Assembly: GCA_020025575.1 (NCBI GenBank)
Contig: JAHHRW010000020.1
Coordinates: 1-22,435 of the forward strand
Direction: 5' to 3'
Length of the DNA: 22,435 bases
Source: Oscillospiraceae bacterium
Lineage (GTDB): Bacteria > Bacillota > Clostridia > Oscillospirales > Oscillospiraceae
This document shows, in pieces, positions 5,985 to 12,273 of the stretch; position 1 is the stretch's first letter, and each line of letters starts with the position of its first letter. The notes under the pieces are model-generated. The model made no database searches. It saw only the letters and a list, made by a program, of their open reading frames with translations, and was not told the DNA's origin. The position numbers were made by a program, and so were the translations under genes.

Positions 5985-7178
5985 ATGAAAGTTTACGCCG
6001 ATAATGCCGCAACCACAAAGACAAGCGAGGCGGCTGTTCAGGCGATGATGCCTTATTTTTCAACAATCTATGGAAATCCTTCCAGTCTGCATTCTGATGG
6101 ACAGCGTGCCAAGGAAGCGCTGGAATCAGCGAGAGCTTCCGTTGCGAAGCACTTGGGCTGCACACCCAGAGAGATTTACTTCACCTCTGGCGGCACGGAG
6201 GCGGATAATATGGCCATCCGCAGCGCAGCGTTCTTTGGCGCAAGAAAGAATAAGCGCCATATCATTTCCACTGCCTTTGAACACCACGCAGTCCTGCATA
6301 CCCTTGCAAAGCTGGAAAAAGAGGGATTCGAGGTGACACTGCTGGATGTGGGCGAAACCGGAACGGTGAGTGCCCAGCAGGTCAAGGATGCAATTCGTCC
6401 GGATACGGCTCTGGTGACCGTCATGTTCGCCAACAATGAGATCGGCTCCATTCTTCCCATCCGGGAAATTGGTAAGGTATGTAAGGAGGCAGGGGTGGTA
6501 TTCCACACCGATGCAGTTCAGGCTGCCGGCCACCTGCCCATAAATGTGGTGGAAGACAATATCGATATGCTGAGTCTTTCCGGTCACAAGTTCCATGGCC
6601 CCAGAGGCGTGGGTGCAATGTATATCCGCAAGGGTCTGCCCCCTGTGAATATTATGGAGGGCGGTGCACAGGAGCGGGGCAAGCGTCCCGGCACGGAGAA
6701 TCTGCCCGGAATTATGGGCATGGCAAAGGCTCTGGACGAGGCTTGTGCGCATATGGATGAGAATATTCGCAAGGTCACTGCCCTGCGGGACAAGCTGATT
6801 GCCGGTATTTCTGAAATTCCCCACTGTGTGCTCAACGGCGATCCTGTCAATCGTCTTCCCGGCAATGTCAGTTTCTGTTTTGAGGGCATTGAGGGAGAGA
6901 GCCTGCTGCTATTGTTGGACAGCAAGGGAATCAGCGCAAGCTCCGGTTCTGCCTGCACTTCCGGCAGTCTGGATCCCAGCCATGTGCTGTTGGCTATTGG
7001 CAGACCTCACGAAATCGCCCACGGTTCGCTGCGTCTGAGCCTGTGCGAGGAAAACACCGAAGAGGAAATGGACCATATCATTGTCTCGGTGAAGGAAGTT
7101 GTACAGTATTTGAGAAATATAAGCCCTGTTTGGCGAGATTTGACAACCGGCAAGCGGCAGTTTATCACGAAAGAATAA
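5985..7178 (+). CDS. iscS: Cysteine desulfurase IscS/NifS
   Basis: PLP enzyme that removes sulfur from cysteine to give alanine and an enzyme-bound persulfide, the sulfur source for iron-sulfur cluster building on IscU. It is 397 aa, normal for group I desulfurases. The N-terminus YADNAATT is typical. The PLP-binding lysine is K202 in LSGHKFHGPRG, and the catalytic cysteine is C324 in SSGSACTSGS on the long flexible loop of IscS-type enzymes. The start is set by the ribosome binding site AAGGGGGT. It leads an operon with iscU (13-nt gap) and an Rrf2 regulator. hscA, hscB and ferredoxin genes are absent, as is usual in Clostridia. Expression is probably controlled through the 27-bp palindrome at its promoter. 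Confidence 0.96.
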   Translation: MKVYADNAATTKTSEAAVQAMMPYFSTIYGNPSSLHSDGQRAKEALESARASVAKHLGCTPREIYFTSGGTEADNMAIRSAAFFGARKNKRHIISTAFEHHAVLHTLAKLEKEGFEVTLLDVGETGTVSAQQVKDAIRPDTALVTVMFANNEIGSILPIREIGKVCKEAGVVFHTDAVQAAGHLPINVVEDNIDMLSLSGHKFHGPRGVGAMYIRKGLPPVNIMEGGAQERGKRPGTENLPGIMGMAKALDEACAHMDENIRKVTALRDKLIAGISEIPHCVLNGDPVNRLPGNVSFCFEGIEGESLLLLLDSKGISASSGSACTSGSLDPSHVLLAIGRPHEIAHGSLRLSLCEENTEEEMDHIIVSVKEVVQYLRNISPVWRDLTTGKRQFITKE

Positions 7179-7191
7179 GAGGAGAATTATC

Positions 7192-7635
7192 ATGGCACTA
7201 TATAGCGAAAAAGTAATGGATCACTTCATGAACCCCCGTAACCTGGGCGTTCTGGAAAATGCCAGCGGTGTTGGCGAGGTAGGCAATGCCAAGTGCGGCG
7301 ATATTATGAAGATTTATCTGCAGATTGAAGATGAAATCATCAAAGATGTAAAGTTTGAAACCTTCGGCTGCGGCAGTGCGATTGCATCTTCCTCCATGGC
7401 AACCGAAATGATTAAGGGAAAATCCATCCATGAGGCGATGAAGGTCACCAATGCAGCAGTTGCTGAGGCTCTGGACGGGCTGCCCGCTGTTAAGATGCAC
7501 TGTTCCGTTCTGGCAGAGGAGGCCATTAAGCGTGCCCTGCAGGACTACTTTGAAAAGAACAACATCCCCTATAACGAAGAAGATTTCCCTGATTTTGACC
7601 ACGATCACGACCACGATGTTCCCAACGAGGACTGA
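7192..7635 (+). CDS. iscU: Iron-sulfur cluster scaffold IscU/NifU-like protein
   Basis: Scaffold on which IscS sulfur and iron are assembled into clusters. It is 147 aa. The three cluster-ligand cysteines of the IscU family are present: C35 in NAKCGD with the conserved D37, C60 in FGCGSAIASS, and C104 in KMHCSVLAEEA with H103 beside it. The LPPVK chaperone motif of proteobacterial IscU reads LPAVK here. The last 16 residues form an acidic, His-rich tail with alternating D and H (DFDHDHDHDV) beyond the normal fold; it might bind metal. It lies between iscS and the Rrf2 regulator, with ribosome binding site GAGGAG before the ATG. Confidence 0.95.
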   Translation: MALYSEKVMDHFMNPRNLGVLENASGVGEVGNAKCGDIMKIYLQIEDEIIKDVKFETFGCGSAIASSSMATEMIKGKSIHEAMKVTNAAVAEALDGLPAVKMHCSVLAEEAIKRALQDYFEKNNIPYNEEDFPDFDHDHDHDVPNED

Positions 7636-7638
7636 GCT

Positions 7639-8037
7639 ATGATTGTATCGTCAAAGGGACGCTATGCCCTGCGAGTGATGCTTGCCCTTGCAAGCCGGAC
7701 AGAAGATGGATACATCCCTCTGAAGGAGCTGGCCCAGAAGGAGCAGATCTCTCAAAAGTATCTGGAATCCATCATGACGCTGCTCAGCAAGGGGAACCTT
7801 GTGGATGCATCCCACGGCAAAAATGGTGGATACCGGCTGAATAAACCGGCGAAAGATTATACTGTGGCATCGATATTGAATCTGACAGAGGGCGGGCTCA
7901 CGACGGTGGGCTGTGACCGGGAATGCGACAGATCCGATGTTTGCGCCACCAGACCCATGTGGGAGGGGCTGGATGAATTGGTGCAGAATTACTTCCAAAA
8001 TATCTCCCTGGCGGACTTGCTCAAAAAGAATCCTTAA
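7639..8037 (+). CDS. iscR: Rrf2-family regulator, IscR-like, probable iron-sulfur sensor
   Basis: A 132-aa winged-helix transcription factor. The N-terminus SSKGRYALRVMLALA and the recognition region QISQKYLESIMTLLSKGNLV with HGKNGGYRL are classic Rrf2. Three cysteines, C92, C96 and C102, lie in the cluster-binding loop as C-x3-C-x5-C. E. coli IscR has C-x5-C-x5-C plus a histidine three residues on; the equivalent position here is R105, so cluster binding, if any, uses a different set of ligands. It begins 3 nt after the iscU stop, so it belongs to the operon and probably represses it through the palindrome at 5907-5933. CymR-like control of cysteine metabolism is the main alternative, but the cysteines argue against it. 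Confidence 0.88.
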   Translation: MIVSSKGRYALRVMLALASRTEDGYIPLKELAQKEQISQKYLESIMTLLSKGNLVDASHGKNGGYRLNKPAKDYTVASILNLTEGGLTTVGCDRECDRSDVCATRPMWEGLDELVQNYFQNISLADLLKKNP

Positions 8038-8039
8038 AT

Positions 8040-8077
8040 CGAAATCCCCGATTGCACAAACACAATCGGGGATTTCG
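8040..8077. terminator. Bidirectional terminator hairpin between iscR and spo0A
   Basis: CGAAATCCCCGATTG (8040-8054) pairs perfectly with CAATCGGGGATTTCG (8063-8077) around an 8-nt loop. It sits 3 nt past the iscR stop and 4 nt past the spo0A stop on the other strand, so it can serve both convergent units. U-tracts are weak on both sides. Confidence 0.75.
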
Positions 8078-8080
8078 CAT

Positions 8081-8860
8081 TCAGTACTGTGCCACGTTGG
8101 AATTCTTCAACTGCAGCTGCAGGCGATCAGCAATCAGGGCGATGAATTCAGAATTGGTGGGTTTGCCCTTGGTGTTGGATACGGTGTAGCCAAAGAAACG
8201 CTGCAGGGTGTCCAGATCTCCGCGATCCCATGCCACTTCGATGGCATGGCGGATGGCACGCTCCACCCGGGAAGGGGTGGTGGAGAAGGTCTTTGCCACT
8301 TGCGGATACAGCACCTTGGTAATGGCGTTAATCACATCCATATCCTCAACAGCCAGGATGATGGCCTCTCGCAGGTACTGATAGCCCTTGATGTGGGCAG
8401 GGACACCGATTTCGTGGATGATGCCTGTGACCATAGCCTCTATATTTGTCTGGGAAGGCTTGCGAAGCTGCATGTTTTTTTGATTTTCACCGCCCTGAAT
8501 TTCTTCCAGACGATCTACCAGTGCGTCCATGTCGCAGGGTTTCAGCATTAAATACATGACACCGAGACTGGCTGCAGCAGAGGCAACGTAGTCGGTGACA
8601 AATCCGGATGTAGCTAAAATGGCCGGTTGATGATCGCTGGATGCAATGGTTTTTAAGACGCTCAGGCCATCCCGCTTGGCAAGCATCAAATCCAGTACCA
8701 AAATATCTGGCTTTTTTTCCTCCAACATGCGGATCGCCTGTTCCCCATCATTGGCGACTCCGGACAACTGAAAACGGTCTGAGCGCTGCAGTACATTGCA
8801 CAAAGCGTTGCAGAACTCTTCAGAACCGTCGGCGATGAGAACGCTTGTTCTTTTGTCCAT
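8081..8860 (-). CDS. spo0A: Sporulation master regulator Spo0A
   Basis: Response regulator that commits the cell to sporulation and controls many stationary-phase genes. It is 259 aa from the ATG at 8860, chosen because AAGGAGAGGA precedes it and MDKRTSVLIADG aligns with Spo0A starts; the longer upstream frame is not supported. The receiver domain (1-120) has phospho-acceptor D57 (LVLDLML), T84 and K107 (LMLKPCD). The acidic pocket reads A10-D11-G12, so the second aspartate of the usual DD pair is replaced by glycine. The effector domain (about 150-259) is well conserved, including HEIGVPAHIKGYQYLREAI and the recognition helix SRVERAIRHAIEVAWDRG. spoIVB, its common upstream neighbour, is not here; a divergent peptidase operon is. 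Confidence 0.96.
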   Translation of the reverse strand: MDKRTSVLIADGSEEFCNALCNVLQRSDRFQLSGVANDGEQAIRMLEEKKPDILVLDLMLAKRDGLSVLKTIASSDHQPAILATSGFVTDYVASAAASLGVMYLMLKPCDMDALVDRLEEIQGGENQKNMQLRKPSQTNIEAMVTGIIHEIGVPAHIKGYQYLREAIILAVEDMDVINAITKVLYPQVAKTFSTTPSRVERAIRHAIEVAWDRGDLDTLQRFFGYTVSNTKGKPTNSEFIALIADRLQLQLKNSNVAQY

Positions 8861-8893
8861 GTAATTCCTCTCCTTCAAATAGTTGGTTTGCTT

Positions 8894-8926
8894 CGGGGTT
8901 CGACCCCGCACTTGTCGCTGTGACAA
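8894..8926 (-). promoter_or_regulatory. Hairpin and inverted repeat in the spo0A leader
   Basis: CGGGGT/ACCCCG (8894-8899 with 8903-8908, 3-nt loop) forms a small GC-rich hairpin 34 nt upstream of the spo0A start; on the minus strand it includes GGTCGAA, one base off the 0A box. TTGTC-N5-GACAA (8912-8926) covers the expected transcription start. Either may take part in autoregulation. Confidence 0.35.
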
Positions 8927-8930
8927 ATAA

Positions 8931-8959
8931 ATGATAGCATGAGGCATCATTTTTTGCAA
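8931..8959 (-). promoter_or_regulatory. SigA-type promoter of spo0A with extended -10
   Basis: On the minus strand TTGCAA (8954-8959), a 17-nt spacer ending in TGC, then TATCAT (8931-8936). No clear SigH-type promoter was recognised by eye, although spo0A has one in Bacillus. Confidence 0.62.
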
Positions 8960-8999
8960 GAAAAAACACCAAACAATCGCTCGACGAAAGATGGCACAA

Positions 9000-9006
9000 T
9001 TCGACA
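9000..9006 (-). promoter_or_regulatory. Candidate 0A box upstream of spo0A
   Basis: On the minus strand the sequence is TGTCGAA, an exact match to the Spo0A binding consensus TGNCGAA, about 40 nt upstream of the -35 box. A one-mismatch copy in the opposite orientation, CGACGAA, lies at 8982-8988. Together they suggest Spo0A acts on its own promoter; a 7-bp motif alone is weak evidence. Confidence 0.45.
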
Positions 9007-9079
9007 TGACTGCGTAGAAAAACGAACTTTTTTGAGATAAATAGGAGAAAAATGAAGGGGCCTTTGGCCGCTTGTTCTG

Positions 9080-9108
9080 TTGACGCAAACAGCCCCATCG
9101 TGTAAAAT
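9080..9108 (+). promoter_or_regulatory. SigA promoter of the pepF-M18 operon
   Basis: TTGACG (9080-9085), a 17-nt spacer, then TAAAAT (9103-9108). The ATG follows 32 nt after the -10, with ribosome binding site AAGGAG at 9128-9133. It is divergent from the spo0A promoter. Confidence 0.8.
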
Positions 9109-9140
9109 ATACACATATTACAAATAAAAGGAGCCTGGTT

Positions 9141-10898
9141 ATGAACGAAGTATGGAACCTGGACCCAATTTACAAGGGTTTTGACGATCCTGCATTTGAA
9201 CAGGATCTAAATATGCTAAAAGAGCAGGTGGCTGCATTTACTGCATTCACCGCAAACCTCGATTCCCTCGACAGAATCGACACCCTGCGACAGGGCATTG
9301 ACTTTGAAGAGAAAATCAGTCAGTTGGTGGGCAAGCTGGCCGAGTATGCATCTCTGCGCCAGTCTGCCAGCACCAAGGACCCGGAGCCGGCCTCTCAGAT
9401 GGGCAGAATTATGGCAGTGTACAGCACATTGGCAGGACCTGAGGCTGCGTTCAAGGATTGGGCAAGCAAGCTGCCCAACCTGATGGAGCTGGTGGATTCT
9501 GACGATAATCTGAAGGATTATCATTTCCTGTTTGCCAATATGGCAGACTCCAGCCGCTATCTGCTGCCCGGCTGCGGCGAAGAGATCATGGCTCGGATGG
9601 AGCTGTCCGGCGGCAGTGCATGGAGCGATTTGCAGCAGTATCTGACCAGTACCGTTTCGGTATCCTACCGCGGTACCACCACCAACCTGTCTGCAATTCG
9701 GAACCTTGCTTATGATTCTGACCCTCAGGTGCGTAAGGATGCATACGAGGCGGAGCTGGCTGCCTATGACAAGGTCAAGGACGCGGTGGCATTTGCGCTG
9801 AACTCTATCAAGCTGGAAACCATTACCGATTGCCAGCTGCGTGGCTATGAAAGCCCCCTGGATCGCACCCTCAAGCAGTCCTTCGTGTCCCGTGCAACAC
9901 TGGATGCCATGCTGGGCGCGATGGACGAGTATCTGCCCAAGTTCTGGCAGTATCTAAAGGTCAAGGGTAAGGCTCTGGGCCACGAAAACGGGTTGCCCTG
10001 GTATGATCTGTTTGCACCCATGGGCAATGCATCCACCAAGTTCACCACTCAGGATGCCAGAGATTTCCTTGTGAATCTGTTCTCCGGCTTTGACAGCGAG
10101 CTTGCCCAGATGGTGGCTACTGCATTTGACGATGCATGGATTGATTTCTTCCCCAGGGATGGCAAGGCTGGTGGTGCATTCTGCTCCGGTATCGAGTGCT
10201 TGGGCGAGAGCCGCATCCTCACCAATTTTGACGGAATGTTCACCGATGTGGTGACGCTGGCTCATGAGCTGGGACATGCGTTCCACAATCAGTGCATCCG
10301 GGATCACCGTCCGCTCAACAAGGACTACTCCATGCCGGTTGCAGAGACTGCATCCACCTTTAACGAGTGCGTGGTCATGGCTGCTGCCATTCAGTCTGCC
10401 AAGGACGATGACGAGCGTCTGGCGCTGATCGAGTCCCAGCTGCAGGATGCAACGCAGATTATCTGCGATATCTACTCCCGCTACCGGTTTGAGACCATGG
10501 TGTTTGCAAATCGTGAGGAGAAATTCATGGATGCAGCAACCCTGTGTGACTATATGACCACGGCGCAGAAGCAGTCCTATGGCGATGGTCTGGACAATGG
10601 CAAGATGCATCCGTTTATGTGGCTGTGCAAGAGTCACTACTATGGCTCTACGTTCTACAACTTCCCGTATGCCTTCGGCGGTCTGTTTGCCCGGGGTCTG
10701 TATGCCCAGTATGAGGCTGAAGGTGCTCCCTTTGTGGAAAAATACAAGCGTCTGCTCCGTACCACCACTGTGGCTACTGCAGAGGACACTGCAAAGGTAG
10801 CAGGCATTGACCTGACCGACAGGAACTTCTGGCGCAGCGCTTTGCAGACCATTGCAGACCAGATTGACCTGTTCTGCAAGATCGTGGAGGAGAAGTAA
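9141..10898 (+). CDS. pepF: Oligoendopeptidase F, M3 family zinc peptidase
   Basis: Cytoplasmic metallopeptidase that cuts short peptides internally. It is 585 aa, close to the family norm of about 600. The N-terminus MNEVWNLDPIYKGFDD is typical of M3B oligoendopeptidases. The zinc motif HELGH lies at 375-379 (TLAHELGHAFHNQ), followed about 25 residues later by the Glu-bearing segment AETASTFNE that supplies the third zinc ligand. The C-terminal helical part includes FYNFPYAFGGLFARGLY, conserved near the substrate site. The next gene, an M18 aminopeptidase, starts on the base after its stop codon (TAAATG), so the two are coupled and should work in sequence on peptides taken up as nutrients or released by protein turnover. 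No signal peptide is seen. Confidence 0.96.
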   Translation: MNEVWNLDPIYKGFDDPAFEQDLNMLKEQVAAFTAFTANLDSLDRIDTLRQGIDFEEKISQLVGKLAEYASLRQSASTKDPEPASQMGRIMAVYSTLAGPEAAFKDWASKLPNLMELVDSDDNLKDYHFLFANMADSSRYLLPGCGEEIMARMELSGGSAWSDLQQYLTSTVSVSYRGTTTNLSAIRNLAYDSDPQVRKDAYEAELAAYDKVKDAVAFALNSIKLETITDCQLRGYESPLDRTLKQSFVSRATLDAMLGAMDEYLPKFWQYLKVKGKALGHENGLPWYDLFAPMGNASTKFTTQDARDFLVNLFSGFDSELAQMVATAFDDAWIDFFPRDGKAGGAFCSGIECLGESRILTNFDGMFTDVVTLAHELGHAFHNQCIRDHRPLNKDYSMPVAETASTFNECVVMAAAIQSAKDDDERLALIESQLQDATQIICDIYSRYRFETMVFANREEKFMDAATLCDYMTTAQKQSYGDGLDNGKMHPFMWLCKSHYYGSTFYNFPYAFGGLFARGLYAQYEAEGAPFVEKYKRLLRTTTVATAEDTAKVAGIDLTDRNFWRSALQTIADQIDLFCKIVEEK

Positions 10899-12185
10899 AT
10901 GGCAAATCAGAATGTGACCGAGCTGATGCAATTCTTGGACGCTGCACCCAGCGTCTATCATGCAGTGGAAGGCCTGAAGCATATGCTGGAATCAGCAGGC
11001 TATACCCGTCTGGATGAGGCAAAGCAGTGGTCTGTGGAAGTGGGCGGCAAGTATTATCTGACCCGTGGCGGCAGTGCAATCCTTGCGTTCCGGGTACCCT
11101 GTGCCCAGCCTCAGGGATTTATGATGACTGCCAGCCATTCTGACCGTCCTACCTTTAAAATTAAGGAAAATGGGGAACTGGAGAGCAAATATATTCGCAT
11201 TGCCACGGAAAAATACGGCGGAATGCTGATGGCACCTTGGTTCGACCGCCCCCTGAGTGTGGCAGGCCGTGTTCTGGTGGAGACGCCCACCGGGGCAAAG
11301 ACGAAACTTGTGAACATCGACCGGGATCTGATGATGATTCCCAATGTGGCCATTCATATGAACCGCAAGGCAAACGACGGTTACACTTACAATCCTGCTG
11401 TGGACACCATCCCACTGCTGGGCGGCAAGGATGCCAAGGGGAAGTTTGAGGCACTTCTGGAGAAGCAGGCCGGCGGAAAGATTCTGGCCCACGATTTGTA
11501 TTTGTATAATCGGGAGCCTGCAACGGTCTGGGGCATTGATGAGGAGTATATTTCTGCCCAGGCCATCGATGATTTGGAGTGCGCTTGGGGCACTGTCAAG
11601 GGATTCCTGAACGCAGGTGTGTCTGGCTCTATTCCTGTGGTTTGCGTGTTCGACAGTGAAGAAGTTGGTTCCAGCTCTGTTCAGGGCGCAGCCTCCACAC
11701 TGCTGGCAGACACCCTCTGCAGAATCTGCAAGGCGATGAATCTGGACTTGAACCAGCTGCTGAGCCAGAGCTTTATGGTTTCTGCGGATAATGCCCATGC
11801 GGTTCACCCCAACCATCCGGAGTATGCCGATGCAAACAATGCACCCGTTGTAAATGAGGGCATTGTGCTGAAGTTCAATTCCAACCTGCGCTACACAACG
11901 GATGCTGTTTCCGCGGCTGTGCTGCGCAGCGTGTGCAATCGGGCAGGCATTCCTGTGCAGAGCTATTACAACCGTGCAGACATTGCCGGCGGCTCTACAT
12001 TGGGCAACATTTCCCTGAATCAGGTTTCTGTTCCCACGGCAGATATTGGCCTTGCCCAGCTGGCAATGCACTCCTGCTACGAAACTGCCGGTGTCAAGGA
12101 CCTTGCATATCTGGTGAAGGCCATGGAAGAATTCTATTCCTGTACCCTGACGGTGAGCGCCGACGGCGAATATATTATTGCGTAA
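10899..12185 (+). CDS. M18-family zinc aminopeptidase
   Basis: Cytoplasmic aminopeptidase that removes N-terminal residues, often acidic ones, from peptides. It is 428 aa, the usual size for bacterial M18 enzymes (apeB/aspartyl-aminopeptidase group). The two-zinc site is complete: H80 and D82 in SHSDRPTFK, an aspartate in IDDLE (224-225), E254/E255 in DSEEVGSSS, D297 in SADNAHAVHPN, and H391 in LAMHSCYET near the C-terminus. Ribosome binding site GAGGAGA lies inside the end of pepF and the ATG touches the pepF stop, so translation is coupled. Two hairpins follow the stop. Substrate preference cannot be read from the sequence. Confidence 0.95.
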   Translation: MANQNVTELMQFLDAAPSVYHAVEGLKHMLESAGYTRLDEAKQWSVEVGGKYYLTRGGSAILAFRVPCAQPQGFMMTASHSDRPTFKIKENGELESKYIRIATEKYGGMLMAPWFDRPLSVAGRVLVETPTGAKTKLVNIDRDLMMIPNVAIHMNRKANDGYTYNPAVDTIPLLGGKDAKGKFEALLEKQAGGKILAHDLYLYNREPATVWGIDEEYISAQAIDDLECAWGTVKGFLNAGVSGSIPVVCVFDSEEVGSSSVQGAASTLLADTLCRICKAMNLDLNQLLSQSFMVSADNAHAVHPNHPEYADANNAPVVNEGIVLKFNSNLRYTTDAVSAAVLRSVCNRAGIPVQSYYNRADIAGGSTLGNISLNQVSVPTADIGLAQLAMHSCYETAGVKDLAYLVKAMEEFYSCTLTVSADGEYIIA

Positions 12186-12190
12186 TCAAA

Positions 12191-12216
12191 AAACCTCCCT
12201 CGACTGAGGGAGGTTT
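12191..12216 (+). terminator. Terminator of the peptidase operon
   Basis: AAACCTCCCTC (12191-12201) pairs with GAGGGAGGTTT (12206-12216) with a GACT loop, starting 6 nt after the M18 stop. The T-tract is TTTCCGTTT, so termination may be partial and be completed by the next hairpin. Confidence 0.72.
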
Positions 12217-12227
12217 CCGTTTATTAT

Positions 12228-12264
12228 AGGCCCCTGTTTTCGCATATCGAAAACAGGGGCCTTT
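12228..12264. terminator. Second, 15-bp hairpin between convergent operons
   Basis: AGGCCCCTGTTTTCG (12228-12242) pairs perfectly with CGAAAACAGGGGCCT (12248-12262) around a 5-nt loop. It lies between the M18 gene and the converging beta-CASP gene, which ends at 12274, and can act on both strands. Confidence 0.72.
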
Positions 12265-12273
12265 GAATCCCGA

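Noticed and set aside
8861..9088. N-terminal extension of the spo0A frame by 76 codons
   Set aside because: The extension contains the spo0A promoter, the 0A box and the leader, and a good ribosome binding site precedes the internal ATG at 8860.
9954..12071. Long minus-strand frames of 342 and 359 codons opposite pepF and the M18 gene
   Set aside because: Both lie fully opposite conserved metallopeptidases and have no family signature or initiation signals.
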